Shown here piece by piece: positions 1 to 5,694 of a DNA stretch of 8,437 nucleotides. The stretch spans positions 1 through 8,437 of the forward strand of contig CANCSL010000046.1 of NCBI GenBank assembly GCA_947380835.1, written 5' to 3'. Every line of letters begins with the position of its first letter. Within the stretch, counting starts at the first letter, position 1. The position numbers and the translations under genes were made by a program. The notes under the pieces were generated by a model. It was given only the letters and a program-made list of their open reading frames with translations. It was not told where the DNA came from and ran no database searches. This DNA is from Actinomycetota bacterium. GTDB lineage: Bacteria; Actinomycetota; Actinomycetes; Nanopelagicales; Nanopelagicaceae.

Positions 1-483
1 CCTCAAATTTTAGTTCTGGCTCATGGAGTCATGAGCGAGAAAATGTCTAAGACGCTTCGAACAACCGACGCAGAGTGGCGCCGGGTTATGGCTACCAATT
101 TGGATTCCGTCTTCACGGCCGTCAGTGAAGTCGGATCCAAAATGGCCGAGGCTCGAAACGGTCGCATTGTTATTTTCTCGGCTTGTCTCGGTCGAATGTC
201 GGGTCCTGGAAATGCGGGCGGACTGGCGCCGTATCGGATTAGCAAGGCTGGAGTGAATGCTCTGGTTCGAAATCTCGCTCACGAGACTGGCCACGGTTCG
301 CGAGGACTCTTGGTTGATGCCATCTGTCCCAACCATTCGCGCACCGATATGGGTGGCCCCGACGCACCACGTTCAGCAGAAGAAGGTGCCGAGACTGCAA
401 TCTGGTTAGCGCTTCGTGAATTCACACCCGGCGTTGATCAGACTGGTTTGTTCTGGGAGGACCGACAAGTAATTCCTTGGTAA
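1..483 (+). CDS. Short-chain dehydrogenase/reductase (SDR), 3' part, 5' end outside the window
   Basis: Partial cytoplasmic NAD(P)(H)-dependent oxidoreductase of the classical SDR family. The frame is open from base 1, so the true start and the N-terminal cofactor-binding glycine motif lie upstream; the ATG at 31 is internal. Numbering codons from base 1, LVLAHG (4-9) sits where the NNAG motif normally is. Asn33 in ATNLDSVF, Ser60 in IFSACLG, and Tyr78 and Lys82 in YRISK match the Asn-Ser-Tyr-Lys catalytic tetrad. The tail RTDMGGPDAPRS, then EEGAETAIWLA and an ending in DRQVIPW, resembles a carbonyl-reductase-like subgroup that ends in similar DRKPIPW sequences (from memory). The Ser-Tyr spacing is longer than the usual 13. 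The substrate cannot be told. The last ten sense codons form the first copy of a 36-bp tandem repeat, and the stop is TAA at 481-483 followed directly by TGA. It converges on the minus-strand membrane-protein gene. Confidence 0.9.
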   Translation, partial: PQILVLAHGVMSEKMSKTLRTTDAEWRRVMATNLDSVFTAVSEVGSKMAEARNGRIVIFSACLGRMSGPGNAGGLAPYRISKAGVNALVRNLAHETGHGSRGLLVDAICPNHSRTDMGGPDAPRSAEEGAETAIWLALREFTPGVDQTGLFWEDRQVIPW

Positions 484-592
484 TGATTCTAGGAGCAGCG
501 ACAAGTAATTCCTTGGAGAGAATCAGGGAGGAGCGACAAATAATTCCTTGGAGTGATTCTGGGAGGACCGAAGGGTCATTCCTGGGCGATGA
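451..592. repeat. Four-copy 36-bp tandem repeat starting inside the SDR gene
   Basis: Four adjacent copies lie at 451-486, 487-522, 523-556 (two bases shorter) and 557-592. The shared core is GACAAGTAATTCCTTGG in copies 1 and 2, with one change in copy 3 and several in copy 4. By hand alignment copy 2 and copy 4 each match copy 1 at about 29 of 36 bases. Copy 1 encodes the conserved SDR C-terminus (FWEDRQVIPW, stop), so the array looks like tandem duplication of the gene's 3' end, followed by drift. Copies 2-4 lie beyond the stop and fill most of the space between the two convergent genes. There is no obvious dyad and no U-run, so it does not look like a terminator. Confidence 0.9.
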
Positions 593-602
593 GAGGGTGA
601 GA

Positions 603-1046
603 TTAGTTCCCTTTGTAGCCGAAGAGCGCTGAAAGAAAAGTTGCAAGTGCAAGCAATGAGAGCGGTACCGCAACAACGATCAGACCACCGCTGAACATGA
701 AGTAGCAGACGCCGAGCGTGATTAAATTGGCCAGAACCGCAGGCGCTCGCCCAAATGACTTTCGTTGGGCAAATCCGTTAGATGAAATGTAAAGCGCACC
801 GGCGCCAAGCAGGCCAAAGACAACTTCCCCAATAAGTGCGCCAGGGGCGGAGACGGTTTTGAATATTCCGGAAAGTCCTAAGTAGACAACCAGAAGCACT
901 AACAGCCCTGATTCCAGGCGCAGAAGGCGGATGGCGTTGAGGCGGGCGGTTTCGTATTGAAGGAAAGCGCGGACTCCAAGGTTACTTTTTTCGTTCTTTG
1001 CTGAATTGGATTCCGATGAGTCATGGCCATGCTCAGGGTCAGTCAT
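603..1046 (-). CDS. Small four-helix integral membrane protein, function unknown
   Basis: Predicted 147-residue protein that I cannot assign to a named family. Residues 1-38 are hydrophilic and charged (starts MTDPEHGHDSSESNSAKNEK) and likely cytoplasmic. Four hydrophobic segments follow at about 45-62, 69-88, 102-118 and 120-142, with positively charged stretches before the first (RLNAIRLLRLE) and between the second and third (QRKSFGR). The open frame runs 30 codons further upstream to 1136, but that extension (positively charged, no signal peptide) would overlap the divergent gene. I therefore prefer the ATG at 1046-1044, although the site before it is only a weak ribosome-binding match. 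The gene is divergent from the degenerate GGDEF gene, with 52 bp between starts, and convergent with the SDR gene. Nothing visible ties it to the pilus. Coding is supported by the coherent membrane pattern rather than by a recognised domain. Confidence 0.75.
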   Translation of the reverse strand: MTDPEHGHDSSESNSAKNEKSNLGVRAFLQYETARLNAIRLLRLESGLLVLLVVYLGLSGIFKTVSAPGALIGEVVFGLLGAGALYISSNGFAQRKSFGRAPAVLANLITLGVCYFMFSGGLIVVAVPLSLLALATFLSALFGYKGN

Positions 1047-1098
1047 ATTTTTTTCAGCAACCCTTCTCAACTTGGATATCAAATAATAGCCTTTGAAT

Positions 1099-1533
1099 AT
1101 GGTCCGAACTCTCGAATTTCGGAATAACGGCATCATCGACTCGTTAACCGGCGCGATGGCTCCTGCACTTTTTTATGAAAATTTACAACGGGAAATTTCA
1201 GCCGCCGATAGGGATCGGCGAACACTTTCCATTATTTCTATTGTTGTGGTCCGGCGAAAATTAGGCGAGGGGGAGGAACTTGATGCCCCACTCTCCGAGC
1301 GAATAATCAAAATTACAAGCCTCATCGATCACGGGATGCGGGCGGACGAGTACTTCTCACGAATTTCTGAAGATGGCTTTTGGGTTCTCATCCGAGGCAC
1401 AAAAGAGAATGCCCTAATGGCGATCAAACGCACTGAATTAGATCCCGACATACGAATCGAAGTGGTGGAACGAGAAGAGGGGGAATCCTTCCGTTCGTGG
1501 GTCAGCCGGGTAGACAGAGTTCATTTTGCATAG
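1099..1533 (+). CDS. Degenerate GGDEF-like domain protein upstream of tadA
   Basis: A 144-residue soluble protein resembling a stand-alone GGDEF (diguanylate cyclase) domain that has lost its active site. DSLTGAMAPALFYENL (14-29) matches the family's opening D-x-LTG-x-x-x-x-x-x-F pattern. RISEDGFWVLIRG (88-100) aligns with the usual RIGGDEF-A-VLL segment, so SEDGF (90-94) stands in place of GGDEF. The strand that normally carries the metal-binding Asp (I-D-x-D-x-FK) reads SIISIVVVRRK (44-54), without Asp. The metal-binding and GTP-binding signature residues are thus absent and cyclase activity is unlikely; a binding, scaffold or regulatory role is inference. The start is uncertain: ATG 1099, or TTG 1093 two codons earlier; neither has a clear Shine-Dalgarno. 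It precedes tadA by 97 bp on the same strand, where actinobacterial Tad clusters often carry an Ssd/TadZ gene. Confidence 0.8.
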   Translation: MVRTLEFRNNGIIDSLTGAMAPALFYENLQREISAADRDRRTLSIISIVVVRRKLGEGEELDAPLSERIIKITSLIDHGMRADEYFSRISEDGFWVLIRGTKENALMAIKRTELDPDIRIEVVEREEGESFRSWVSRVDRVHFA

Positions 1534-1630
1534 CTACCTATTTTGAGAATGCATTACTTGTTGTGATTTAAAGTTTACGGTTAGCAATAATTTTGCTGCC
1601 AATTCACATCATTCATAACCAGAGATAAAG
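1534..1630. other. 97-bp spacer between the GGDEF-like gene and tadA
   Basis: AT-rich gap without a convincing promoter or terminator. A small hairpin is visible: AGCAA (1583-1587) pairs with TTGCT (1593-1597) around a five-base loop. It is too weak to call a terminator and has no T-run behind it. A TANNNT hexamer (TAATTT, 1588-1593) could serve as a -10 element for tadA but has no good -35 partner. Whether tadA is co-transcribed with the upstream gene cannot be decided here. Confidence 0.3.
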
Positions 1631-3058
1631 TTGAACGATCCAGGGCGGTTTGCTCTGCATATGGATAATCTCTCGTTGCAGCGCAGGCCTCTGATTTCCA
1701 GGGGAGAGGTTCCTCATTCGCCTTTCTCACCTCCGAATCAAGATTCTGATCAATCCATAAGCCCCATAACCTCGAAATTTCCTAGTAAAGGGAGTTTGAA
1801 CGCATCATCACTCGCTGAAACGATCCCCGCTTCAAACCCACCCAATTTTGCAAGTAGCCCGGGAACTGATCGCCGCTCGAAAGCGAACGACACCAGGACG
1901 ATCCCCTTCCCGGATAGACGAAATCCCGGAGGAAGAAGCTCGTGGAAATCTGGAGAAGACGGTGTTGAGATTGAGGAAACAGCAGAGATTCATGGAAGTT
2001 CCTTTCGGATTCCCACTGATTACGGACGGCTGCAGGTGCTCATGGAAGATCCTGAAATTGAAGAGATCTGGCTTAATTCCCCGAATCGAATCTTCTATGC
2101 AAAATCTGGAGTAAGCCAACTTTCAAATTTGGTTATGACCGTTGAAGAAGTTCGTGGACTCATTGAACGACTTCTCATGTGGGGCGGGCGCAGACTTGAT
2201 CTGACGAACCCATTTGTTGACGCTCGGTTGCCCGATGGCAGCAGGCTTCACGTAGCTATTCCAGAGGTCACCGCTAAAAATTGGGCAATCAACATTCGCA
2301 AACATTTAGTTCGTGGGAACTCGCTGGCCGAACTCGTTGATCTTGGTGTTATGAACTCCGAAGTCAAGGATTTTCTCACTGAATGCGTTTTAGTTGGCAA
2401 AAACCTTCTCGTGAGTGGATCGACTCAGGCGGGGAAAACCACGCTGTTGAATGCTCTTGTAAGTGCTGTGCCGAACAAGAGTCGGGTAATTACGATTGAG
2501 GAAGTCTTTGAATTGCGACCAAGAGTTGCAGATTGCGTTGCTCTGCAAACCCGCTCGCCAAATCTTCAAGGAGAAGGTGAAATTCCACTCCGTCGACTTA
2601 TAAAAGAAGCGTTACGAATGCGTCCCTCGCGATTAGTCGTAGGCGAAATACGAGAAGCGGAGTCGCTCGACTTACTCATCGCTTTAAACTCGGGATTGCC
2701 TGGTGCCGCGACGATTCACGCAAATTCAGCTCAAGATGCCATTGCAAAACTTCAGACTTTGCCGTTGCTAGCTGGAGAAAATATTTCACATCGATTTATC
2801 ACTCCTGTTGTTGCTTCTGCGATTGACGTGGTTGTGCATATTTCGCTGAATTCTTCAGGGAGGCGAACAGTGACTCAGGTTCTGGCGCTCACTGGGAGGG
2901 TTGAAGGTGACCGCATCGAGACAGAGCCCATTTTCACTCTGTTTCAAAATGGCAAAGACTCCAGCCCTGAATACATTCGCGGCATTGGTCAGGTCGAAGG
3001 CATTAAATCTGGAGATTTGCTGATGGAGTCAACCCATTCTCGGAGGGCCAGGGGATGA
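1631..3058 (+). CDS. tadA: TadA/CpaF-type pilus assembly ATPase
   Basis: Cytoplasmic secretion ATPase of the type II/IV secretion family (CpaF/TadA branch) that forms a hexamer and powers Flp pilus extrusion through TadB/TadC. The family-like region begins near residue 130 (YGRLQVLMEDPEIEEIWLN) and continues through the N-terminal part that packs on the ATPase core (FVDARLPDGSRLHVAIP, 195-211). Walker A is GSTQAGKT (263-270), the Asp-box equivalent is ITIEEVFELRP (287-297), the Walker B region is RLVVGEIREAESLD (334-347), and the His-box is TIHANSA (361-367). All core elements are intact. The first 125 or so residues are unusual: Ser/Pro/Asn/Arg-rich, low complexity and probably disordered. 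TTG 1631 is taken as start, preceded by a weak AGAG; ATG 1661 would remove only ten residues, so the long leader stands either way. The stop overlaps tadB by ATGA. 475 residues. Confidence 0.95.
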   Translation: MNDPGRFALHMDNLSLQRRPLISRGEVPHSPFSPPNQDSDQSISPITSKFPSKGSLNASSLAETIPASNPPNFASSPGTDRRSKANDTRTIPFPDRRNPGGRSSWKSGEDGVEIEETAEIHGSSFRIPTDYGRLQVLMEDPEIEEIWLNSPNRIFYAKSGVSQLSNLVMTVEEVRGLIERLLMWGGRRLDLTNPFVDARLPDGSRLHVAIPEVTAKNWAINIRKHLVRGNSLAELVDLGVMNSEVKDFLTECVLVGKNLLVSGSTQAGKTTLLNALVSAVPNKSRVITIEEVFELRPRVADCVALQTRSPNLQGEGEIPLRRLIKEALRMRPSRLVVGEIREAESLDLLIALNSGLPGAATIHANSAQDAIAKLQTLPLLAGENISHRFITPVVASAIDVVVHISLNSSGRRTVTQVLALTGRVEGDRIETEPIFTLFQNGKDSSPEYIRGIGQVEGIKSGDLLMESTHSRRARG

Positions 3059-3978
3059 AAATTCTTGATTGGAGAATTCCCATAACGTTCAATCGCTTTA
3101 CGAAAAATCGGAATTCCATATATCCGGCTACTAGCGGCGCAAATTATGTCGATCCGTTTGCTAACAACTCGAAAAGTATCGATCAGGTTGCTAACAACGG
3201 TGCCTTCTCGAAAGCGAACTCAACGATCGATGGTTATTCAGAACCTCCTTCGAAATCAAAGAATGAATCTTTGGCTACGGCTGTTAAATGTGGTTTTGCT
3301 TTTCTGGCTAGTTTCATTGTGGCCACCACGATTACCAGTTCTGCGATTTTGGCACTGCCGTATGCCCTCATGATCGCTGGAACCCCTCCCATTCTTCAAA
3401 AACGAAAAAGGGAGAAAACTCGAGCGGAAATTCGGGAACTTTGGCCCGAAATTCTGGATCATGTTATTTCTGGTTTGAGATCAGGTTTGTCGCTCAGCGA
3501 AACCGTGGTCGGGCTTGGATATCGAGGACCCCAGATGACAATGCCAATTTTTCGAACTTTTGAGAAAGAACTAAAAAACGGGGTTGGTTTCGATCAAGCA
3601 ATGTTCGGAATCAAGAGAGGTTTTAACGACCCTATGGCCGACCAAGTCTGCGAAGTTTTGAAGTTCGCGAAAGGCTCGGGAAGCAGAGATACATCGATCA
3701 CTTTGCGTACTTTGGCAGATTTCATTCGTTCTGACCTTGATTTGCGAAATGAGATAGCTGCAAAACATGGGTGGATCAAGAATTCAGCAACGCTCGCATC
3801 AGTTGCCCCGTGGGTTCTATTGCTGATTCTGTCTTTACAACCGCAAACTTTGCGAGCTTATTCCTCCGCGTCTGGAAGCATTGTCCTCCTCGCTGGCGCG
3901 CTGATGACTGCGCTGGCCTACCTTTGGATGAACCGCGTTGGGCGCATCCCCGAAAGTCCCAGGGTATTTACTCAATGA
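3055..3978 (+). CDS. tadB: TadB-type pilus assembly inner-membrane protein
   Basis: Polytopic membrane protein with a type II secretion F (T2SSF) domain, predicted to pair with TadC as the platform driven by TadA. The T2SSF domain spans about 127-260: ELWPEILDHVISGLRSGLSL, then FDQAMFGIKRGFNDPMADQV and RTLADFIRSDLDLRNEI. Hydrophobic stretches lie at about 76-112 (one or two helices), 244-262 and 274-292, the usual two-before, two-after arrangement. The first 70 residues are hydrophilic and rich in Asn, Ser and Lys and contain a short duplication (DPFANNSKSIDQVANN). The start is well fixed: ATG 3055 lies in the ATGA overlap with the tadA stop, with GGAGGG at 3042-3047 and a 7-base spacer. The stop overlaps tadC by ATGA, so tadA-tadB-tadC are translationally coupled. 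307 residues. Confidence 0.93.
   Translation: MKILDWRIPITFNRFTKNRNSIYPATSGANYVDPFANNSKSIDQVANNGAFSKANSTIDGYSEPPSKSKNESLATAVKCGFAFLASFIVATTITSSAILALPYALMIAGTPPILQKRKREKTRAEIRELWPEILDHVISGLRSGLSLSETVVGLGYRGPQMTMPIFRTFEKELKNGVGFDQAMFGIKRGFNDPMADQVCEVLKFAKGSGSRDTSITLRTLADFIRSDLDLRNEIAAKHGWIKNSATLASVAPWVLLLILSLQPQTLRAYSSASGSIVLLAGALMTALAYLWMNRVGRIPESPRVFTQ
3149..3198. repeat. 20-bp imperfect direct repeat inside tadB, 30-bp period
   Basis: TCGATC..TTGCTAACAAC occurs at 3149-3168 and 3179-3198, with 18 of 20 bases matching. The 30-bp period keeps the reading frame and gives the related peptides VDPFANN and IDQVANN in the hydrophilic N-terminal region of TadB. It is consistent with a recent in-frame 10-codon duplication. 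Confidence 0.8.
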
Positions 3979-4784
3979 GCACGATGCTTCTTTCTCTCTT
4001 ACTTGTCTCTCCAATATTGGGATACGCGACTTCTCTCTTATGGCAAGAGTTCCATGATCCCTTGGAAGCTTTTCATGACGTCTACAGAGCTCAGTTCACT
4101 CCGATGAATGATCGGAGCGCTTCAATTAATTCCGACGTGGAAATCGCTACTCCAAGCGCAACGAAATTGAGTTTCGCTTCGGGCAAAGTTCCCATAGCCA
4201 TCATTCTTGGAACTTTGTTCTACGTGATCTCTTTTGCGAGGTCTCCAAAGGTTGGCTTAGTTATAGGTGTTTTCGTAGCAATAGCGTTACTCAAATGGCG
4301 GCCAAAATTAAGGCACCGGGCGAATGAATCTAGAAGGCGAACAATAGAGAATGAATTTCCCGCATTCGCTGAGATCTTCACAATTTTGGTGGTTGCCGGC
4401 GAAAGCCCGTCTCTCGCATTAATTCGAGTCGCAGAGCGATTCAATGGCACTTTTGGTGAACTACTGAGGGTCTCGTCACTAGAGCTTACAAATGGCGGTG
4501 GATTACAGACTGCGTTGGAAAAGCTCTCGAAAATGTCTGCATCGAAAATGATTCGCCGATTCGTCGATGCGCTTCTCATTGCTATTGAAAGAGGGACGCC
4601 TTTGGCAGATGTCTTGCATCGTCAAGTGGAAGATGCAAGAAAACATCAACATACCGAAATAACTAAGTTAGCGGGGAGGGCGGAAATCTCGTTGATGATT
4701 CCTGTCGTATTTCTCATCCTCCCAATTTCGGTTCTCTTTGCTTTATGGCCTTCTTATCTAGCTTTAGGACAGAACATGTTTTGA
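3975..4784 (+). CDS. tadC: TadC-type pilus assembly inner-membrane protein
   Basis: Second T2SSF-domain platform protein of the Tad system. The domain runs from about 127 to 255: NEFPAFAEIFTILVVAGESP, ALIRVAERF, LELTNGGGLQTALEKL, FVDALLIAIERGTPLADVL, then a charged helix and the final membrane span (about 238-263, ending FALWPSYLAL). Earlier hydrophobic segments are at about 4-22, 71-88 and 92-107, and a hydrophilic loop at 23-70 separates the first from the second. The open frame extends upstream to 3771 but that part overlaps the tadB T2SSF coding region. ATG 3975 forms an ATGA overlap with the tadB stop and gives a membrane-type N-terminus, so it is preferred even though only AGGG some 11 bases upstream could act as ribosome-binding site. 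A 172-bp gap follows before the pilin gene. 269 residues. Confidence 0.92.
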   Translation: MSTMLLSLLLVSPILGYATSLLWQEFHDPLEAFHDVYRAQFTPMNDRSASINSDVEIATPSATKLSFASGKVPIAIILGTLFYVISFARSPKVGLVIGVFVAIALLKWRPKLRHRANESRRRTIENEFPAFAEIFTILVVAGESPSLALIRVAERFNGTFGELLRVSSLELTNGGGLQTALEKLSKMSASKMIRRFVDALLIAIERGTPLADVLHRQVEDARKHQHTEITKLAGRAEISLMIPVVFLILPISVLFALWPSYLALGQNMF

Positions 4785-4787
4785 CCA

Positions 4788-4864
4788 TTCTCTACTTCAA
4801 CCAACCTCGTTAGTTCTCTACTTCAACCAACCTCGTTATCTCCTTGCCTCAGTCAGCTTGGTTA
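4788..4864. repeat. Three-copy 26-bp-period tandem repeat just after the tadC stop
   Basis: The unit TTCTCTACTTCAACCAACCT plus CGTTA occurs identically at 4788-4812 and 4814-4838. A degenerate third copy at 4840-4864 matches at about 15 of 25 bases, with CTCAGTCAGCTTGGTTA in its second half. The array starts three bases after the tadC stop. No clear dyad is seen. It sits between the platform genes and the pilin gene. Confidence 0.85.
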
Positions 4865-4870
4865 TCCACA
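4862..4870 (+). promoter_or_regulatory. Consensus DnaA-box sequence TTATCCACA
   Basis: TTATCCACA matches the bacterial DnaA-box consensus TTATNCACA exactly. It begins in the last three bases of the degenerate third copy of the 26-bp repeat, 87 bp before the pilin start. I see no second box nearby and no origin genes, so this is not an origin; it could be an isolated DnaA-binding site or chance. Confidence 0.3.
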
Positions 4871-4944
4871 AGGGAAAAGAACTTTAAGTCGTATGCATAG
4901 CGAATTGACCACAATTTGCTCTACGAAGACACATATACAAAGTG

Positions 4945-4950
4945 AAAGGA
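4945..4950 (+). promoter_or_regulatory. Ribosome-binding site fixing the pilin start at 4957
   Basis: AAAGGA lies six bases before ATG 4957. The in-frame GTG at 4942 overlaps this site and has no site of its own, so ATG 4957 is the better start. Confidence 0.7.
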
Positions 4951-4956
4951 AAAGAC

Positions 4957-5316
4957 ATGTCGCTCAAATCCAGAAAAAATTCTCGACAAAACTTAGTTGT
5001 CGGTAATGCCCACTCATCAAAAGATCTACCTGCGAATTCCACTGGTTCATTTCCATCGGTGACCGCCCACCTGGGAACTTTCTCCAATCGATTGGGTCTC
5101 GAATTTGATCGCGGTCTCCGTTCTTTCGCGAGAAAACGGCTCGCGCTCACGGAGAAAATTCACCTGAAGTTACAAAACGATCAAGGGGACGTACCCGGCT
5201 GGGTTCTAGTGGTACTTATGACAACTGGACTGATAACGGGGATATGGACGGTTGCCGCTCCTCGATTGTCGGCAATTTTGACCCATTCACTCGACTCGAT
5301 GAACAACATTCGATAG
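4957..5316 (+). CDS. flp: Flp-like pilin subunit with an unusually long leader
   Basis: Predicted small pilin of the Tad pilus. The C-terminal 42 residues carry the pilin signature: NDQG at 74-77 followed by DVPGWVLVVLMTTGLITGIW and VAAPRLSAILTHSLDSMNNIR. This is a single hydrophobic helix (about 78-100) with a short polar tail, placed between tadC and the tadE genes where Flp is expected. The likely prepilin peptidase cut is after Gly77. The GDVPGW form resembles Flp-like proteins I recall from other actinobacterial Tad clusters. Odd points: position +5 after the cut is Trp rather than the Glu typical of type IVb pilins; and the leader is about 77 residues, mostly polar with Arg/Lys-rich patches (FARKRLALTEKIHLKL), where Flp leaders are usually much shorter. 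The start is set by the AAAGGA site. 119 residues. The pilin assignment rests on position and the C-terminal pattern. Confidence 0.75.
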   Translation: MSLKSRKNSRQNLVVGNAHSSKDLPANSTGSFPSVTAHLGTFSNRLGLEFDRGLRSFARKRLALTEKIHLKLQNDQGDVPGWVLVVLMTTGLITGIWTVAAPRLSAILTHSLDSMNNIR

Positions 5317-5694
5317 GTGAAACTATTCAATTTAGCCAGGATCCCACTTTTCGCTTCAAATAATTACAAATCGCTGGTGAAGTCAGATGAGGGTTCGGTT
5401 GAAAGTGCATTGGTATTGATTCCGACGACAATGCTCTTTCTCGGCGTGCTACAAATTTCTGGGTTCTTTCTCTTTCAAACCGGTAACTCGAATTTCACAC
5501 AAGGGATGATTGCTAGAGCTGCACTTGCCGGTTCAACACAGAATCTGGATCAGATTGAAATCACTTCCATTGCCTTGCCTGGGGGTGGCTCAATTCTCGT
5601 AGGGTCGAGGAGGGAAAGTGCCCCTGTTATCTCGCCGCTTCTTTCGTCTCGAAACAACTCCATTTTTACTGGTATCGCCGTCCGTGAAAACTGA
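5317..5694 (+). CDS. TadE-type pseudopilin (first copy)
   Basis: Membrane-anchored minor pilin-like protein of the TadE family. After a 26-residue leader ending SDEG, residues 27-52 read SVESALVLIPTTMLFLGVLQ plus ISGFFL, the typical TadE hydrophobic helix with the conserved Glu-before-Ala-Leu-Val pattern (VESALVLIP). The prepilin-type cut would be after Gly26, but the Glu is then at +3 rather than the common +5. The rest (53-125) is polar and probably external: FTQGMIARAALAGSTQNLDQ is typical, and the C-terminus is Ser-rich. GTG 5317 directly abuts the TAG of the pilin gene with no Shine-Dalgarno of its own, which suggests translational coupling. 125 residues, about the family's usual size. 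The first 15-bp repeat unit starts one base after its stop. Confidence 0.82.
   Translation: MKLFNLARIPLFASNNYKSLVKSDEGSVESALVLIPTTMLFLGVLQISGFFLFQTGNSNFTQGMIARAALAGSTQNLDQIEITSIALPGGGSILVGSRRESAPVISPLLSSRNNSIFTGIAVREN
5608..5613 (+). promoter_or_regulatory. AGGAGG motif, alternative ribosome-binding site for the second tadE
   Basis: A perfect AGGAGG ends four bases before GTG 5618, which is in frame with the second tadE-type gene and would overlap the first one by 77 bp. The same bases encode two adjacent Arg residues of the first TadE, so the match could be accidental. It is recorded because it bears on the start choice. Confidence 0.35.

Larger units (their letters stand above)
4785..4956. 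other. 172-bp gap between tadC and the pilin gene; possible internal promoter region
   Basis: This is the only sizeable gap inside the tad cluster. It holds the 26-bp repeat, the DnaA-box match and an AT-rich stretch. TTGACC at 4905-4910 resembles a -35 element, but the best -10-like hexamer (TATACA, 4934-4939) is 23 bases away, too far for a standard promoter and too close to the start codon. A separate promoter for the abundant pilin subunit is plausible from the layout but not demonstrated. Confidence 0.3.

Noticed and set aside
451..592. CRISPR array
   Set aside because: The 36-bp units are adjacent with no unique spacers, and the first unit is protein-coding.
1047..1136. Upstream extension of the minus-strand membrane gene to 1136
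   Set aside because: It would overlap the divergent GGDEF-like gene and adds only a positively charged stretch with no membrane or signal pattern.
1583..1597. Terminator between the GGDEF-like gene and tadA
   Set aside because: The stem is only five base pairs, AT-rich, and no T-run follows.
1848..2114. Plus-strand open frame inside tadA in another frame
   Set aside because: Charged translation without family resemblance, and the tadA frame continues into clear ATPase motifs.
1876..3220. Shared 13-base string CTCGAAAGCGAAC in tadA (1876-1888) and tadB (3208-3220)
   Set aside because: One such pair is near chance expectation for 13-mers in a window of this size, and the flanks do not match.
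3771..3974. Upstream extension of tadC to 3771
   Set aside because: It lies wholly within the tadB coding region; the ATGA start at 3975 gives a normal TadC N-terminus.
4220..4579. Minus-strand open frame opposite tadC
   Set aside because: No motif or ribosome-binding site; tadC on the other strand is well supported.
4862..4870. Replication origin at the DnaA-box match
   Set aside because: Only one box is seen, with no cluster and no dnaA/dnaN genes nearby.
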